This document shows, one piece after another, positions 34,458 through 45,126 of a DNA stretch of 64,000 bases. The DNA lies in NCBI GenBank assembly GCA_012295275.1, contig CM022674.1, forward strand, positions 12,502,364-12,566,363, in the 5' to 3' direction. Every line of letters begins with the position of its first letter. The first letter of the stretch is position 1. Both the position numbers and the translations under genes were made by a program. The notes under the pieces were generated by a model, which saw only the letters and a list, made by a program, of their open reading frames with translations, did not search any database and was not told the origin of the DNA. This DNA is from Chrysomallon squamiferum. Taxonomy: Eukaryota > Mollusca > Gastropoda > Neomphalida > Peltospiridae.

Positions 34458-34885
34458 GTAAATACAGGTCTTTATGTGTGTGTAATATTAACATATTAAG
34501 TGTGTATATTTTAACATAATCACCAATACATCCCAGTTATAGGGATATAAAGACATAGGTTATGTACATCAATAAGCTTATAGTGCATAAAGGAAATAAT
34601 TTTGATTTTTAGAATAGTTAAATTTACAAAGTGCTACATGAATTTCAACAGAATAGTATTATAATTATTATATGTTTCTTTTATAAGAATTTTTTTTTTT
34701 TTTTAAATTAAATTGGTATTGTGTTATTGTTTGGTGTTTATCAATATTTTATTTTTTCTTGCTGTTTTTAAAATTTTCTTTTGATTGTTATTGTTATTCA
34801 AGGGCAATTTTTTTGGTTTTATTTTTATAGACTTATTTATTTATTTGATTATTTGAATTTTTATTTGTTAGTTGGTTGGTTGGTT

Positions 34886-34888
34886 ATT

Positions 34889-34939
<51 letters not shown>

Positions 34940-34988
34940 TGTATTTATTTATTTATTTATTTATTTATTTATTCATTTATTTATTCAT
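34886..34988. repeat. (TTTA)n microsatellite, intron 41
   Basis: About 25 units of TTTA, with one GTTT-type run just before. The rest of the intron is plain. Confidence 0.95.
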
Positions 34989-35019
34989 CAGTAAATAGTT
35001 TGAATATTTAATTTCCCAG

Positions 35020-35250
35020 GCTTCATTCCGATCACTGGATGGGTCGACTCCAACGAGGGAAACATTCCTGACATTCCTTGCTAAAATTGACGCCATCTTG
35101 ATTCGTGCCACCCACCACACCATCATGGGCACAGCGACACTGCGAGACCTCAGCATGGAAATAGCAGTGCCACAGCCCACTGGACGCCGACGTGCCCCAG
35201 AAGTTGAGAGCTGTCAGTGTCCAGAGGGCTACACTGGACTGTCCTGTGAG
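35020..35250 (+). CDS. HSPG2: Perlecan exon 42: LamB 3 end and return to LE, fused exon
   Basis: 77 codons, phase 0-0, acceptor atttcccag, donor gtaact. FRSLDGSTPTRETFLTFLA, IDAILIRATHHTIM, LRDLSMEIAVPQPTG, VESCQCPEGYTGLSCE. Its 231 nt equal exons 31 plus 32 exactly, so one ancestral intron is missing here. Confidence 0.96.
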
Positions 35251-35254
35251 GTAA

Positions 35255-35445
35255 CTGGACGTACAGACAAACAGACATATTTGTAAATAGATGTACAGAT
35301 TAACAGACTAGCAGACATATTTGTAAATAGATGTACAGACTAACAGACAAATAGACATATTTGTAAATAGATGTACAGACTAACAGACAAATAGACATAT
35401 TTGTAAATAGATGTACAGATTAACAGATGAACAGACGTATTTGTA
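35255..35445. repeat. 40-bp tandem repeat, about 4.5 copies, intron 42
   Basis: agacatatttgtaaatagat and gtacagattaacagac repeat every 40 bases, starting directly after the exon 42 donor. GA-rich sequence follows at 35640-35760. Confidence 0.93.
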
Positions 35446-35834
35446 AATTAGCAAGAATAGGAAATGTACATTTACAAGTACATACAGACACACAAACATA
35501 TGTAGATTTGGACAGAGACAGTCATATATGGTCTTGTATAATTTGTTTTTAATGATCCAAAACAAACAGACTGAAAGGGTTTTGCTGCATTTAGAACTTT
35601 GATAGAAAAAAAGAGAACAAAAAACAGAAGAAAATGTCAAAATAGACTGAGAAGCAAAGAAATTAATGAGATGAAGACAGAGAGTAAAAGAAAGAGAGAG
35701 TGAAATGGAGAAGTGAGAGATAAAGAGTGAAAGAGAATGATAAAAAGAACTAAATAAAAAGATGTTAAGCAGAAAAAAAACTAATTTTTTTAAGACTGAT
35801 TTATTTAAAAACTGATATATTTATTTTATTTCAG

Positions 35835-35951
35835 GAATGTGCCGCTGGTTATCTGAGAGTGGAGGAACCAGGAACAGCACTTGGACGTTGTGTGCGATGT
35901 AGTTGTAATGGACATGCAACATCGTGTGATCCAGAAACTGGGAAGTGTTTG
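35835..35951 (+). CDS. HSPG2: Perlecan exon 43: LE module
   Basis: 39 codons, phase 0-0, acceptor tatttcag, donor gtaaat. ECAAGYLRVEEPGTALG, CVRCSCNGHATSC, PETGKC. The CAAGYLRVE start shows what the broken exon 23 should read. Confidence 0.95.
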
Positions 35952-36372
35952 GTAAATTTCACAATGTTTTCTTAAGTAGCAGCAATAACTGCTGCTTTAA
36001 CTTTTTATAATTTATTAATTGTTCTGAATTTTACTATTTTTTTGTTGAATTAAATTATTTTTATATCTCAACCATTTTTGCATATTTTTATTTTTTTTAT
36101 TTTGTAAGAATACTGTTGTTCTGTGGTTGTTGTCTTTTTTTGTTTTTTTTTTTTCTTTTTTTTTAAGTTTCGACATGTAGTAAATATTAATTTTAAAGCA
36201 TGTTAAGATGTTCTCAAGCGACCATTCATTCACATATTTTGATTTTATATATTCTGTTTGAATTTTTTTTATACTAATATTATATTTTTCAATTATTATT
36301 TCTTTTAATATTATTTTTTCAGTTATTATTTCTTTTAATTAAAATTTTAAAATGTATTTTTTTTTTTTTAAG
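35952..36372. other. Intron 43, T-rich, nothing recognised
   Basis: T-rich with oligo-T runs. The acceptor tttttaag of exon 44 follows a T9 run. Confidence 0.55.
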
Positions 36373-36500
36373 AACTGTCAAGACAACACAGAAGGTGACA
36401 GGTGTGAGCGATGTATTGCTGGTTACTATGGCAACCCAACAGCAGGCACACCCAATGACTGTCGCCTGTGTCCCTGCCCACTCACCATTCCATCCAATCA
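36373..36500 (+). CDS. HSPG2: Perlecan exon 44: LE module
   Basis: 128 nt, phase 0 in, phase 2 out, donor gtgagt. [40 protein letters not shown]. The same SNQ end and the same ccaatcagtgagta donor context as exon 24. Confidence 0.95.
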
Positions 36501-36987
36501 GTGAGTAGATATGTAACACATCTCCACATTCGACCAATCACTTTGTTTAAAACAAATACATATTTCTAGTTATTACAGTTTATTACTTTTTTTTTTTTTA
36601 CAATGTTGTTTAATATTATTTTTATATATTTTATTTTGTTTCTTTTAAAAATTAATAAAAATTATGTTAAATTATTTTTAAATATAGTAATAATGAAGTA
36701 AATATGGTAATAATGTAAAAAAAATGAATATTTATAATACAGTGAAATTTGTAATATTTAAAAAAATTAAAATTAAATTAAAATTAAAAGTACAGTATTA
36801 AAACTGGTACACATTTTTAATATTATACAAAGTATTGAGAAATATTTTTTGAATAATTTTAAGAAATCATAAGTTGATAATTTAAAATAATATCATTTTG
36901 AAAAATAAATATTAAAATTAATATTAAAAGTATTGTAACACTGATGTTTAAAACTTGATTTTTAAAAGTTTCAATTTTGGGTTTCAG
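36501..36987. other. Intron 44, nothing recognised
   Basis: AT-rich, no array. Confidence 0.55.
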
Positions 36988-37077
36988 ATTTTCTAAGACT
37001 TGTTACCTGGATCCTAATGACAGTCGAGTCACCTGTGACAGGTGTCAGATGGGATACACTGGACGTGACTGTGGGAT
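36988..37077 (+). CDS. HSPG2: Perlecan exon 45: LE module segment
   Basis: 90 nt, phase 2 in and out, acceptor gggtttcag, donor gtaaga. FSKTCYLDPNDSRVTC, RCQMGYTGRDCG. Confidence 0.94.
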
Positions 37078-37454
37078 GTAAGATTTCTCTTTTCATATCA
37101 CCTGAACATGTCCTACAATTTACTGCAAAAGTCCTTAGCATTTTTAAACTTAAATTCAGAGACAATACTTAGATATTTGTGGCTAGATTTATTTTACCGT
37201 TTATATGCCAATTTGTTCACATTTCAGAATAGGTATACATGATCATTTACATGTTGTATATTTCAGTGATGTGTGAAATGAAATCATGAGCTCAAACACC
37301 CCACCTACTGAAAAATACCTCAAACTTTTGTTTCCAACTCAGTATTTTAATTTATAATCTAAAATAATTTGAGAGTGAATTAGTTCAGGTTAATTTCTGA
37401 GCTGTGTAACAAAAACCTCTGTAATGAGCACTCAGATATTTTGGTTAATTACAG
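37078..37454. other. Intron 45, nothing recognised
   Basis: Mixed AT-rich sequence without repeats. Confidence 0.55.
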
Positions 37455-37516
37455 GTGTGCTCCAGGTTACGTAGGTAATCCTCGAGAACCAGGTGGAAAA
37501 TGCAGAAGAGATGAAG
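37455..37516 (+). CDS. HSPG2: Perlecan exon 46: last LE segment of domain III
   Basis: 62 nt, phase 2 in, phase 1 out, acceptor taattacag, donor gtattg. CAPGYVGNPREPGGKCRRDE, closing the last laminin-type EGF before the Ig array. Human perlecan ends domain III with a similar GPGYVGNPSVQGG, as I recall it. Confidence 0.94.
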
Positions 37517-37663
37517 GTATTGTTATGTTTTTTAACTGTGTTAATTGTTTATCTCTTGAAAAAAATTTACTCACACATATTCATACATACACATAAACAC
37601 ATTTAAAAAAACAAGCAACAAACACACTTATATTTACATAACACACACAGACATACACACACA

Positions 37664-37773
37664 CTCTCTCTCTCTTTCTCTCTCTTTCTCTGTCTCTCTC
37701 TGTCTCTCTCAATCTCTAAATCTCTGTCTCTCTCAATCTCTAAATATCTCTCTCTCTCCTCTCTCTCTCTCTT

Positions 37774-37852
<79 letters not shown>

Positions 37853-37969
37853 CCATCCCTCCCTCTGTAAAACAACTCTGTGTATTAAACTCTTTTTCAG
37901 TTGACTTGTATCCCAGGGTGGTTGTGTGTGTGTGTGTGTGTCTCTCTCTGTCTGTTTCTCTCAATCTCT

Positions 37970-38009
<40 letters not shown>
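37664..38009. repeat. (CT)n microsatellites, intron 46
   Basis: CT-rich from 37664, near-perfect (CT)n at about 37771-37850, and a second (CT)n at 37972-38008. These surround the first partial copy of exon 47. They produce false Glu-Arg and Leu-Ser ORFs. Confidence 0.95.
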
Positions 38010-38013
<4 letters not shown>

Positions 38014-38375
38014 AACAACTCTGTGTATTACACTGTTTTTCAGTTGACTTGTATCCCAGAGTGGTTGTGTCTCCAGTGCGAGTTACTGAACCACTCGGAT
38101 CCTCGGCTACTTTCTGCTACATACACATACTTATATATTCACATTCTCACACACACCACACTGTCTCCCTCTGTATTAAAACAACTCTGTGTATTAAACT
38201 GTTTTTCAGTTGACTTGTATCCCAGGGTGGTTGTGTCTCCAGTGCGGGTTACTGAACCTTTTGGGTCCTCAGCTACTTTCTGCTGCATACACATACTTAT
38301 ATATTCACTCTCTCACACACACCACACTGTCTCCCTCTGTATTAAAACAACTCTGTGTATTAAACTGTTTTTCAG
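37866..38375 (+). pseudogene. Three tandem partial copies of the 5' end of exon 47
   Basis: Sequences equal to the acceptor and first part of exon 47 begin at 37901, 38044 and 38210; the real exon begins at 38376. Spacing is 143, 166 and 166 bases. Each copy has aaactgtttttcag (or actctttttcag) then DLYPRVVV; copies two and three run on through VSPVRVTEP and SSATFC. They then pass into cacacacc sequence with no donor, and translation from copies two and three stops at the tga in the next copy. Confidence 0.93.
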
Positions 38376-38648
38376 TTGACTTGTATCCCAGGGTGGTTGT
38401 GTCTCCAGTGCGGGTTACTGAACCACTCGGATCCTCGGCTACTTTCCGCTGTGACGTTTCGGCCCGTGGTCCCTTCAACGTGGTCTGGAGTCGCCTGGAT
38501 GGACGTCCACTGCCTGGTCAGTCCTCTGTGGGTGCCCAGTACACGCTGACCATCCGCAGACTGGAGTACAGCGACGCTGGACGCTATGTGTGCACAGCCA
38601 CCAACAACTTCGGAACATCACGAGAGATTGTTGAGTTGTCAGTCAGTG
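38376..38648 (+). CDS. HSPG2: Perlecan exon 47: Ig domain 3, complete
   Basis: 91 codons, phase 1-1, acceptor ctgtttttcag, donor gttagt. DLYPRVVVSPVRVTEPLG, ATFRCDVSA (first Cys), FNVVWSRLDGRPLP (core Trp), TIRRLEYSDAGRYVCTATNN (second Cys). First Ig of domain IV. Four acceptors of near-identical sequence precede this exon, so correct choice of the last one may matter. Confidence 0.95.
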
Positions 38649-39071
38649 GTTAGTGACTTCACACTTTTGTTTGTTTGCTTATTTATTTATTTAAATATTT
38701 ATATAATTATTTACTTGTAATTATGATTTATTTATAATGATTCATTTGTCTACATATATATATAATTTGTTGTATTAATATTAATGTATTAATAACATTT
38801 TAACCAATAGAAAAAAGGAATTGCATAGAAAGATTAATTTCAAACATAAAATACATAAGACATGAAAGATAATATATGTGTATATATTATACACACACAT
38901 GTACATAACAACATTAAAGTTAATACTTGACTATAATTATACAAACAACAGACATTAATATAGATATTTACACAAAGAACGGACATAGAGGTAAATATTC
39001 TCACTATATTAAAGAAACTGTGAACCATAAAAGACGTAAACACTAAATACAAGATATTTAAATCTGTGCAG
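38649..39071. other. Intron 47, nothing recognised
   Basis: AT-rich; short (TA)n near 38753-38763 and CA words near 38888. Confidence 0.55.
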
Positions 39072-39178
39072 GACCCACTCAGCCCCTGCGTGTGAAAGTT
39101 GAGGAGCCAACTGTGGTGAATGCTCAGCTAGGAGCCTCTGTTAGATTTATCTGTGTGGCAGTCTCCTACAGCAGTGAG
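39072..39178 (+). CDS. HSPG2: Perlecan exon 48: Ig domain 4, N-terminal half
   Basis: 107 nt, phase 1 in, phase 0 out, acceptor tctgtgcag, donor gtgagt. PTQPLRVKVEEPTVV, LGASVRFICVAVSYSSE with the first Ig Cys. Confidence 0.92.
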
Positions 39179-39589
39179 GTGAGTTCAGATTTATACCCTT
39201 GCATCTCTCCTACTGGTTTACTTCTCTCTCCAGCAGTGTTGTATAAATGTTTTATCTGCAGAATTGAACAGTTTATTAGATGATTTTCATCTTTGTTAGT
39301 ATGTGGAATAGTCTCTTGTATCATTGGACTTGAAGTTCATCACAACTGAGAAAGGCTTTTGAGATATCTCCCAGTCTAGACAAGGCTCTTGTTGGTTGTT
39401 TTCATCATCAAACTGATCAAAGACTGGTTTAGTTCTCTGTCAGTGTTTATAAATATTTTATCTCCAAAATTAAATGCTTTACTAAAGAATTTTCCTCACT
39501 GTTTGTCTGTGGAATAGTCTGATGTATCGTTGCATGTATCATTGATTCTTTTATTGTCACATCATCCATTATTCACCTATTAATTTATT

Positions 39590-40010
39590 CATCCCTTCAT
39601 TCACTGTCATTTGATTCATTCATCCATCAATCATTGACAATTCATTCATTTATCCTTTTGTTTATTATCAGTTGATTCAAAAAATCCATCCATTCATTAT
39701 CAATCAATTGATTCATTCATCATTCATTGTCAATTCATTCATTCATTATCAGTTGATTAAAAAAATCCACCCATTCATTATCAGTTGATTCAAAAATCCA
39801 TCCATTCATTATCAGTTGATTAAAAAATCCATCCATTCATTATCAGTTGATTCAAAAATCCATCCATTCATTATGAGTTGATTCAAAAATCCATCCATTC
39901 ATTATCAGTTGATACAAAAATCCATCCATTCATTATCAGTTGATTAAAAAATCCATCCATTCATTATCAGTTGATACAAAAATCCACCCATTCATTGTCA
40001 GTTGACTGTA
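39590..40010. repeat. About 33-bp tandem repeat, intron 48
   Basis: atccatccattcattatcag and ttgattcaaaa repeat about ten times from 39660 to 40010; looser ATTCATTC copies start near 39590. Confidence 0.92.
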
Positions 40011-40038
40011 CATAATGTTGAACTGCTTTGTGTTGAAG

Positions 40039-40213
40039 GCGACATACATTCTGTCGTGGACGAAGAACGGAGGAGGTTTACCTGAGAAAGCCTTGGACCA
40101 GAACGGAGTCCTCGTCATCCCCAACATCTCACCTGAAGACGCTGGCACCTACACCTGCACAGGCTCTGACCTCTTCAGTGTGGACAGAGCCACAGCAACC
40201 ATCAGACTCGAAG
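40039..40213 (+). CDS. HSPG2: Perlecan exon 49: Ig domain 4, C-terminal half
   Basis: 175 nt, phase 0 in, phase 1 out, acceptor tgtgttgaag, donor gtaact. ATYILSWTKNGGGLPEK (core Trp), NGVLVIPNISPEDAGTYTCT (second Cys), ATIRLE. Confidence 0.95.
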
Positions 40214-40522
40214 GTAACTATAGCAACAAAAATTTTTTTTTATTAGAAATAGATTATTTGATAAGAGATGTGGATATTTCAGTTAAAAATTAGCTCTCTC
40301 TGTGACTGTGTGTGTGTGTGTGTTTTTGTAGAAACATATATAATTATACACATTTATCTATATGTGTAAGTGTGTGCTTTTATGTTTATTTATAATATTA
40401 ATCTATATATATATATATATGTGTGTGTGTGTTTGTTTGTGTGTGTGTCTGTGTGTTGTATATAGTTCATATTTTATTCTGTTTAAAACTGGTGTATAAC
40501 ATTAATTTATTTTCACATCAAG
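40214..40522. repeat. Intron 49: (TG)n and (TA)n runs
   Basis: TG run near 40306-40322 and TA then TG run at 40404-40450. Confidence 0.75.
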
Positions 40523-40801
40523 ATATGGGTGAAGGTCCAGTAGCACGAATCGAGCCCAGGTACCTGCAGCTGACAGCTGGACAGTCTATGGAGTTTCACT
40601 GCATTGCCACAGGTTCACCTGCACCCACAATAACCTGGACTCGTGGAGAGGATGGACCACTTCCAGACTATGCCACAGTGGAAAATGGAGTTCTGAGGAT
40701 TCCATCCGTTTCCAAGGCAGATGAGGCAGAGTATTACTGTAAAGCAACAAACCCTTCAGGAATGTCTGTGGTCAGAACCATTCTGTATGTACAGGGTGAA
40801 G
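40523..40801 (+). CDS. HSPG2: Perlecan exon 50: Ig domain 5, complete
   Basis: 93 codons, phase 1-1, acceptor tcacatcaag. VARIEPRYLQLTAGQ, MEFHCIATGSPAPTITWTR (Cys, Trp), NGVLRIPSVSKADEAEYYCKA. Two in-phase donors exist: gtgaag after 40795 and gtcagt after 40801, differing by two codons. I chose the second. Confidence 0.94.
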
Positions 40802-41290
40802 GTCAGTATAAAAGAAATACTGTTTTAAAGTGTGAATATTTATAGAGAAACAATAACAATAATCACAGAAAAACAGTATTTACAGCCATAGAAGTGTTTA
40901 TTTGCAGGCACAGAATATTTGTTTAAGAAAATAAAATACATGTAGAAGAAGTAACTACTTGACAACAAAATAAATTAATTTGTGTTTTAAAAACATTATG
41001 GATATTTGGAATAATTTGTTATATTCTGGAATGTCTTAATAATTATGCTACAGAATACAAGCATTAAAAGCCAGAATCATTAAATATTTTAAAACACAGA
41101 AGCCAGAAGGCTGCCAATGTTCATATGTTTGTTGTTTCATTATCTTAATCAGCATTAGAGTTTTAAATCTTTACTATTGTACAGAAACTGAATAGTTAGA
41201 ATATGTAATATCCATTGTAAAACTTTAATGAATACTAACATTTTTAAGACTGTAATGAATAGTAACATTTTTAAATGTTTATTTTTACAG
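40802..41290. other. Intron 50, nothing recognised
   Basis: AT-rich, no array; taatgaatactaacattttt is imperfectly repeated near 41225-41275. Confidence 0.55.
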
Positions 41291-41428
41291 AATACGATGT
41301 TGTCATTGTTGTGAGACACACTAAAGTGACAGCGATTGTTGGAGAGACAGTCAGACTGGAATGTTACTCACAGAACGGTGGCGATGTTGTTCTCGTTTGG
41401 ACCAGAGAGAGGCTTGGACTTCCATCAG
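41291..41428 (+). CDS. HSPG2: Perlecan exon 51: Ig domain 6, N-terminal half
   Basis: 46 codons, phase 1-1, acceptor atttttacag, donor gtaaaa. YDVVIVVRHTKVTAIVGE, VRLECYSQNGGDVVLVWTRE (first Cys and Trp). Confidence 0.94.
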
Positions 41429-42001
41429 GTAAAAACACACACATCATTTCACTCAAAATATTCTCACATCAGTAACAGCATGCAGTCCAGCTTCCACAGT
41501 GCAGCTATTGGGTTATTTCCAGTTCCAACCAGGGTCTCTTGTTTTATGTTCTAAAGGGCATATGGTTTGTGATTTGCTATATTTTGAAAGTAGATGTAAA
41601 AGATTCCTTGTTGGTTAATTAATAAAAGAATATCCTGTGTGCTGACAGGTTGTTTTTTTCTCATTAATACAAAATTGTGTCACTTACTTAATATCTGTTA
41701 ATGTAAAAAAGAAAGAAAAGAAAAGTATTATTCTTTTTTTTTTTTGCTGTAACTGAAAAAAGTGAGAATATTTTGTATTGAAGTAGTAGGGTTTCAGTCT
41801 GAAAATTTGCTGCCCATCCTATTTTTCTTGATTGCTTAACACATACATGCTTTTATATAACTGTAAAGTTTTAATTTATTGTTAATAAAATCTTCATTTC
41901 ATGTTTTTATTTTTATAGACTGTGAACAAATTATTTTCAATCATTTTATTTATTTATATTTACATTCACTATAATTGTTTATTTTATTTCAATACTTTTA
42001 G
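41429..42001. other. Intron 51, nothing recognised
   Basis: No array. Moderate complexity at 41470-41660 without exon signals in frame. Confidence 0.5.
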
Positions 42002-42142
42002 GCTCCACCCAGGAGAATGGTGTGTTGACACTGCCCAATGTCCAGCCATCCTACAGCGGCAACTACATCTGCACTGGCACAACACCATCAGGCAAGAGGT
42101 CTCAAGTGACCACTGTGCTGACAATAGAACCAGACGTACACA
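42002..42142 (+). CDS. HSPG2: Perlecan exon 52: Ig domain 6, C-terminal half
   Basis: 47 codons, phase 1-1, acceptor aatacttttag, donor gtaaga. NGVLTLPNVQPSYSGNYICT (second Cys), GTTPSGKRSQVTTVLTIEP. Confidence 0.95.
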
Positions 42143-42164
42143 GTAAGAAATCTTACATTTTATT

Positions 42165-42470
42165 GTAGTATTGTAGTTTAATGTCCTTTACATTATAATA
42201 CAATGTAACTGATAATGTAATTCAAAGTTATGTAATGCAAATTATAATGTAATAATATAATGTAATTTAATGTAATATAATATAATGATACAAGGTAATT
42301 TAATGTAAAATGTTTTATTTAATGTAAGTTAATTTAATGTAAGTTTATTTAATGTAAAATACTATATGTAATGTAATGTAAAATATTCTGTTTAAAGTAA
42401 TTTAATTTAATGTAAAATAATGTATTTAATGTAATATAATGATACAGTGTAGTTCAATTTAACCTTTACT
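42165..42470. repeat. Short TAATGTAA-type repeats, intron 52
   Basis: ataatgtaatttaatgtaa words recur throughout; TTTA/TTCA runs at 42535-42615 lead to the next acceptor. Confidence 0.7.
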
Positions 42471-42620
42471 AGTAATAAAATATAGCGTATAAATACTCCA
42501 TTAAAAAATTATAAGATATAGCTTAAAATTATTTATTTTTTTATTTATTCATTTATTCATTTATTTATTTATTCATTATTTTATTTATTTTATTTTTATT
42601 CATTTATTTATTTATTTCAG

Positions 42621-42766
42621 GAGTTGCTCCTACGGTGACCATTGAGCCCAAGATGCAGGTAGTAGGTCAGGATTCCACAGGTACAATCAGGTGTATTGTC
42701 ACAGGTGAGCCTAAACCTACCATCACCTGGAGCAGAGGCAGAGGAGATCTGTCCAGCAACCACCAG
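42621..42766 (+). CDS. HSPG2: Perlecan exon 53: Ig domain 7, N-terminal half
   Basis: 146 nt, phase 1 in, phase 0 out, acceptor tttatttcag, donor gtaaaa. APTVTIEPKMQVVGQDS, TIRCIVTGEPKPTITWSRG (Cys, Trp). Confidence 0.94.
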
Positions 42767-43056
42767 GTAAAAATAGCTTTCTGTCCATCTGTCTGTCTGC
42801 CTGTCTGTTTCTTCTGACTGCTTGTTTTATATCTGTACATGTACTAGTGCTATGTCTGTCTTTCTATCTGTCTGTTTGTTTGTTTTTGTAGGCGTTTTAT
42901 ATCTGTAACTATTACTTCATTAATTTTTGTCCTATGTCTGTCTGACTGTCTCTCTATTCTGATTTCTACACATATTACTTCTTTGCTCTTTTGTTCTGTT
43001 TTACAGCAACCACCAAGCCCTAACAAGATTTATAACCATAAATTGATTTTAAAATT

Positions 43057-43151
43057 TTAGTAACACACACCAACACACAGACACACACACACAGACACAC
43101 ACACAGACAGACACACACACAGACAGACACAGACACACACACACACAGAGA
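43057..43151. repeat. (CA)n microsatellite, intron 53
   Basis: ACAC and ACAG runs. CTGT words occur earlier at 42785-42960. Confidence 0.85.
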
Positions 43152-43237
43152 GAGAATTAATACATCTTCTGATTAAACATGTTTTAGTTTGTAAGTCTAC
43201 TGGGATAGAGTTTAACAGACTTTCCTTTCTTTTGAAG

Positions 43238-43361
43238 ATCACCAGTAATGGAGAAGTTCTCAGGATCACTCACGCAACAATGGCTGACCGAGGAATATAC
43301 GTCTGCCATGCACAGAATGTAGCTGGTCGTGCCATGGCATCAGCGATGGTGGATGTGGAGA
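43238..43361 (+). CDS. HSPG2: Perlecan exon 54: Ig domain 7, C-terminal half
   Basis: 124 nt, phase 0 in, phase 1 out, acceptor tcttttgaag, donor gtaagc. NGEVLRITHATMADRGIYVC (second Cys), NVAGRAMASAMVDVE. Confidence 0.94.
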
Positions 43362-43685
43362 GTAAGCTGAACATTCTTGATTATTTTCTGTAGTTCCAAT
43401 GTGGATTGATGGTTAGATTTGAAAAACTCTCTATCACAGGAACAATCCTTGATGATGCTACTATTTCCCAATCTGGACAGTAGCCCTGATGAGTTTATTA
43501 AAGGAACTAGGAGGAATTTTGGATGTTAGAAAGATCTAATGTGGCTCTTGATAAACAAAGATGAAAATGTTAATATTTTAATTAAAAAAAATTAAAATTA
43601 AAATTATGGATGCAGATCATTTATTTGTTTGTTTGGATTTGTTATTTCTGTTTTTTCTGTGGGAGGTTTACTTATATTGTTTTAT

Positions 43686-43761
43686 GTTATATTATATTAT
43701 ATTATATTATATTATATTATATTATATTATATTATATTATATTATATTATATTATATTATT
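43686..43761. repeat. (TTATA)n pentanucleotide repeat, about 15 units
   Basis: Perfect TTATA repeat in intron 54, producing a Tyr-Ile-Ile-Leu ORF. The rest of the intron is plain. Confidence 0.97.
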
Positions 43762-43817
43762 GCACTACACAACACTACACTTCACTATTTACTCATTTAC
43801 TCATTTCTTTATTCCAG

Positions 43818-43941
43818 GGAGAGAGCTACCAGAGTTAGACTTGTACCCAGAAATGTCTCAGACAATATCACAGGGTGGAAGTGCACTCTTCCAGTGTCGT
43901 GTAACCAAAGGTATTCCAGCTCCTGAGATTGTCTGGTCCAG
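43818..43941 (+). CDS. HSPG2: Perlecan exon 55: Ig domain 8, N-terminal half
   Basis: 124 nt, phase 1 in, phase 2 out, acceptor tttattccag, donor gtgaga. ELPELDLYPEMSQTIS, GGSALFQCRVTKGIPAPEIV then W (Cys, core Trp). The DLYP start recalls exon 47. Confidence 0.94.
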
Positions 43942-44039
43942 GTGAGACGTGCTTGTACATAAAAACCTACATATAAGAACATATTAATAATTATTGATAC
44001 CTCCACACAGGCAGGCAGTGTTCAGATCAATAGTGATCA

Positions 44040-44235
44040 GTAACTCTCCCATATCACAGTCTATGTCTCTCTCATTCCCTCCATTTCTGTCTCTGTCTCT
44101 TTGAATATTTCTCTTTGTCTCGCCCTCTCTGTTGCTGTCTGTCTGTCTGTCACTCACTCTCTCTTACTTCTGTTTCTGTCTTTCTCTCTGTCTCTTCTCC
44201 CTGTCTCTCTCTCTCTGTCTCTTTGTCTCTTTCTA
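44040..44235. repeat. CT-rich (CTCTGT)n tract, intron 55
   Basis: Irregular CTCTGTCT repeats, no coding signal. Confidence 0.8.
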
Positions 44236-44358
44236 ATACATGTATGATTTTTGTATTTGTATAGTTTTTTACACACATGTATTTTTATACAATATTCAAA
44301 CCTGCAAGTTTATGTTACACTCTAAATAAAAAAACAATACTACAATCATTATCCACAG

Positions 44359-44516
44359 AGCAAATGGAGAACCATTCACGTCTACAACTGACATAATGGT
44401 GGAGAATGGGGTGATCATGTTCAAAGGGGTGACAGGGGATGAACAAGGAACTTACATCTGCACAGCCACCAATGCAGTGGGCACAGTGACAGCAACAGCT
44501 GTACTCAAAATTGAAG
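44359..44516 (+). CDS. HSPG2: Perlecan exon 56: Ig domain 8, C-terminal half
   Basis: 158 nt, phase 2 in, phase 1 out, acceptor tatccacag, donor gtaaag. ANGEPFTSTTDIMVENGVI, GDEQGTYICTATNAVG (second Cys), ATAVLKIE. Confidence 0.94.
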
Positions 44517-44850
44517 GTAAAGTTTAGAAAGTAGTATCACCCAAAACTTTTAACACAGTTTTACTTTGAAAACAACATTTACAGTTTTCTAATCTACTTT
44601 AAAATATTAAACTACATATTTGAAGGATAATCGTTTTTTATATGATAAACTGAGGTTGTATTTGGCAATGTACTATGTGAAAGAGAAAGAAATAAATAAA
44701 TAGAATTGTTTATAAATGATTATTCTTATTGTCATCACTTTTAGGTCAAGTTTTATGCTGCATTACTCTTAGTTAGTATTCTTATTTTTATTTGATTTAC
44801 ATTACCATCATCAATTTGTGTATAATAATTTGAAAACTGTGTATTTGAAG
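44517..44850. other. Intron 56, nothing recognised
   Basis: AT-rich, no array. Confidence 0.55.
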
Positions 44851-45126
44851 GACCACCCAAGGTGACAATAACCCCAGGAAATGAAGTGATCACCATAGTG
44901 GGAGAGAGAGTGTCACTTGAGTGTACAGGAGAAGGTGAACCAACACCCAACGTCCACTGGCGCAGTCAGCAGCCACGTCGCAGTGACATCCTCCCTGAGG
45001 CCTATGAACCAGAGCAAGGCACAGCCAGCCTCATCTTCGACTCCGTCAAAAAGCGAGACGAGGGACGATACATTTGTGTCGCGTCAAATGAACGAGGTCA
45101 CGTTGAGGCCAGCGTCGATCTTAAAG
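44851..45126 (+). CDS. HSPG2: Perlecan exon 57: Ig domain 9, complete
   Basis: 92 codons, phase 1-1, acceptor gtatttgaag, donor gtcagt. PPKVTITPGNEVITIVGE, VSLECTGEGEPTPNVHWRS (Cys, Trp), ASLIFDSVKKRDEGRYICVA (second Cys). Confidence 0.96.

Noticed and set aside
37603-38018. Glu-Arg-rich minus-strand ORFs of about 90 codons
   Set aside because: CT-repeat artefacts opposite intron 46.
37901-38375. Extra Ig domain exons suggested by repeated DLYPRVVVSPVR
   Set aside because: The copies stop before the first Ig Cys region is complete, have no donor and end in stop codons; they are partial duplications of exon 47.
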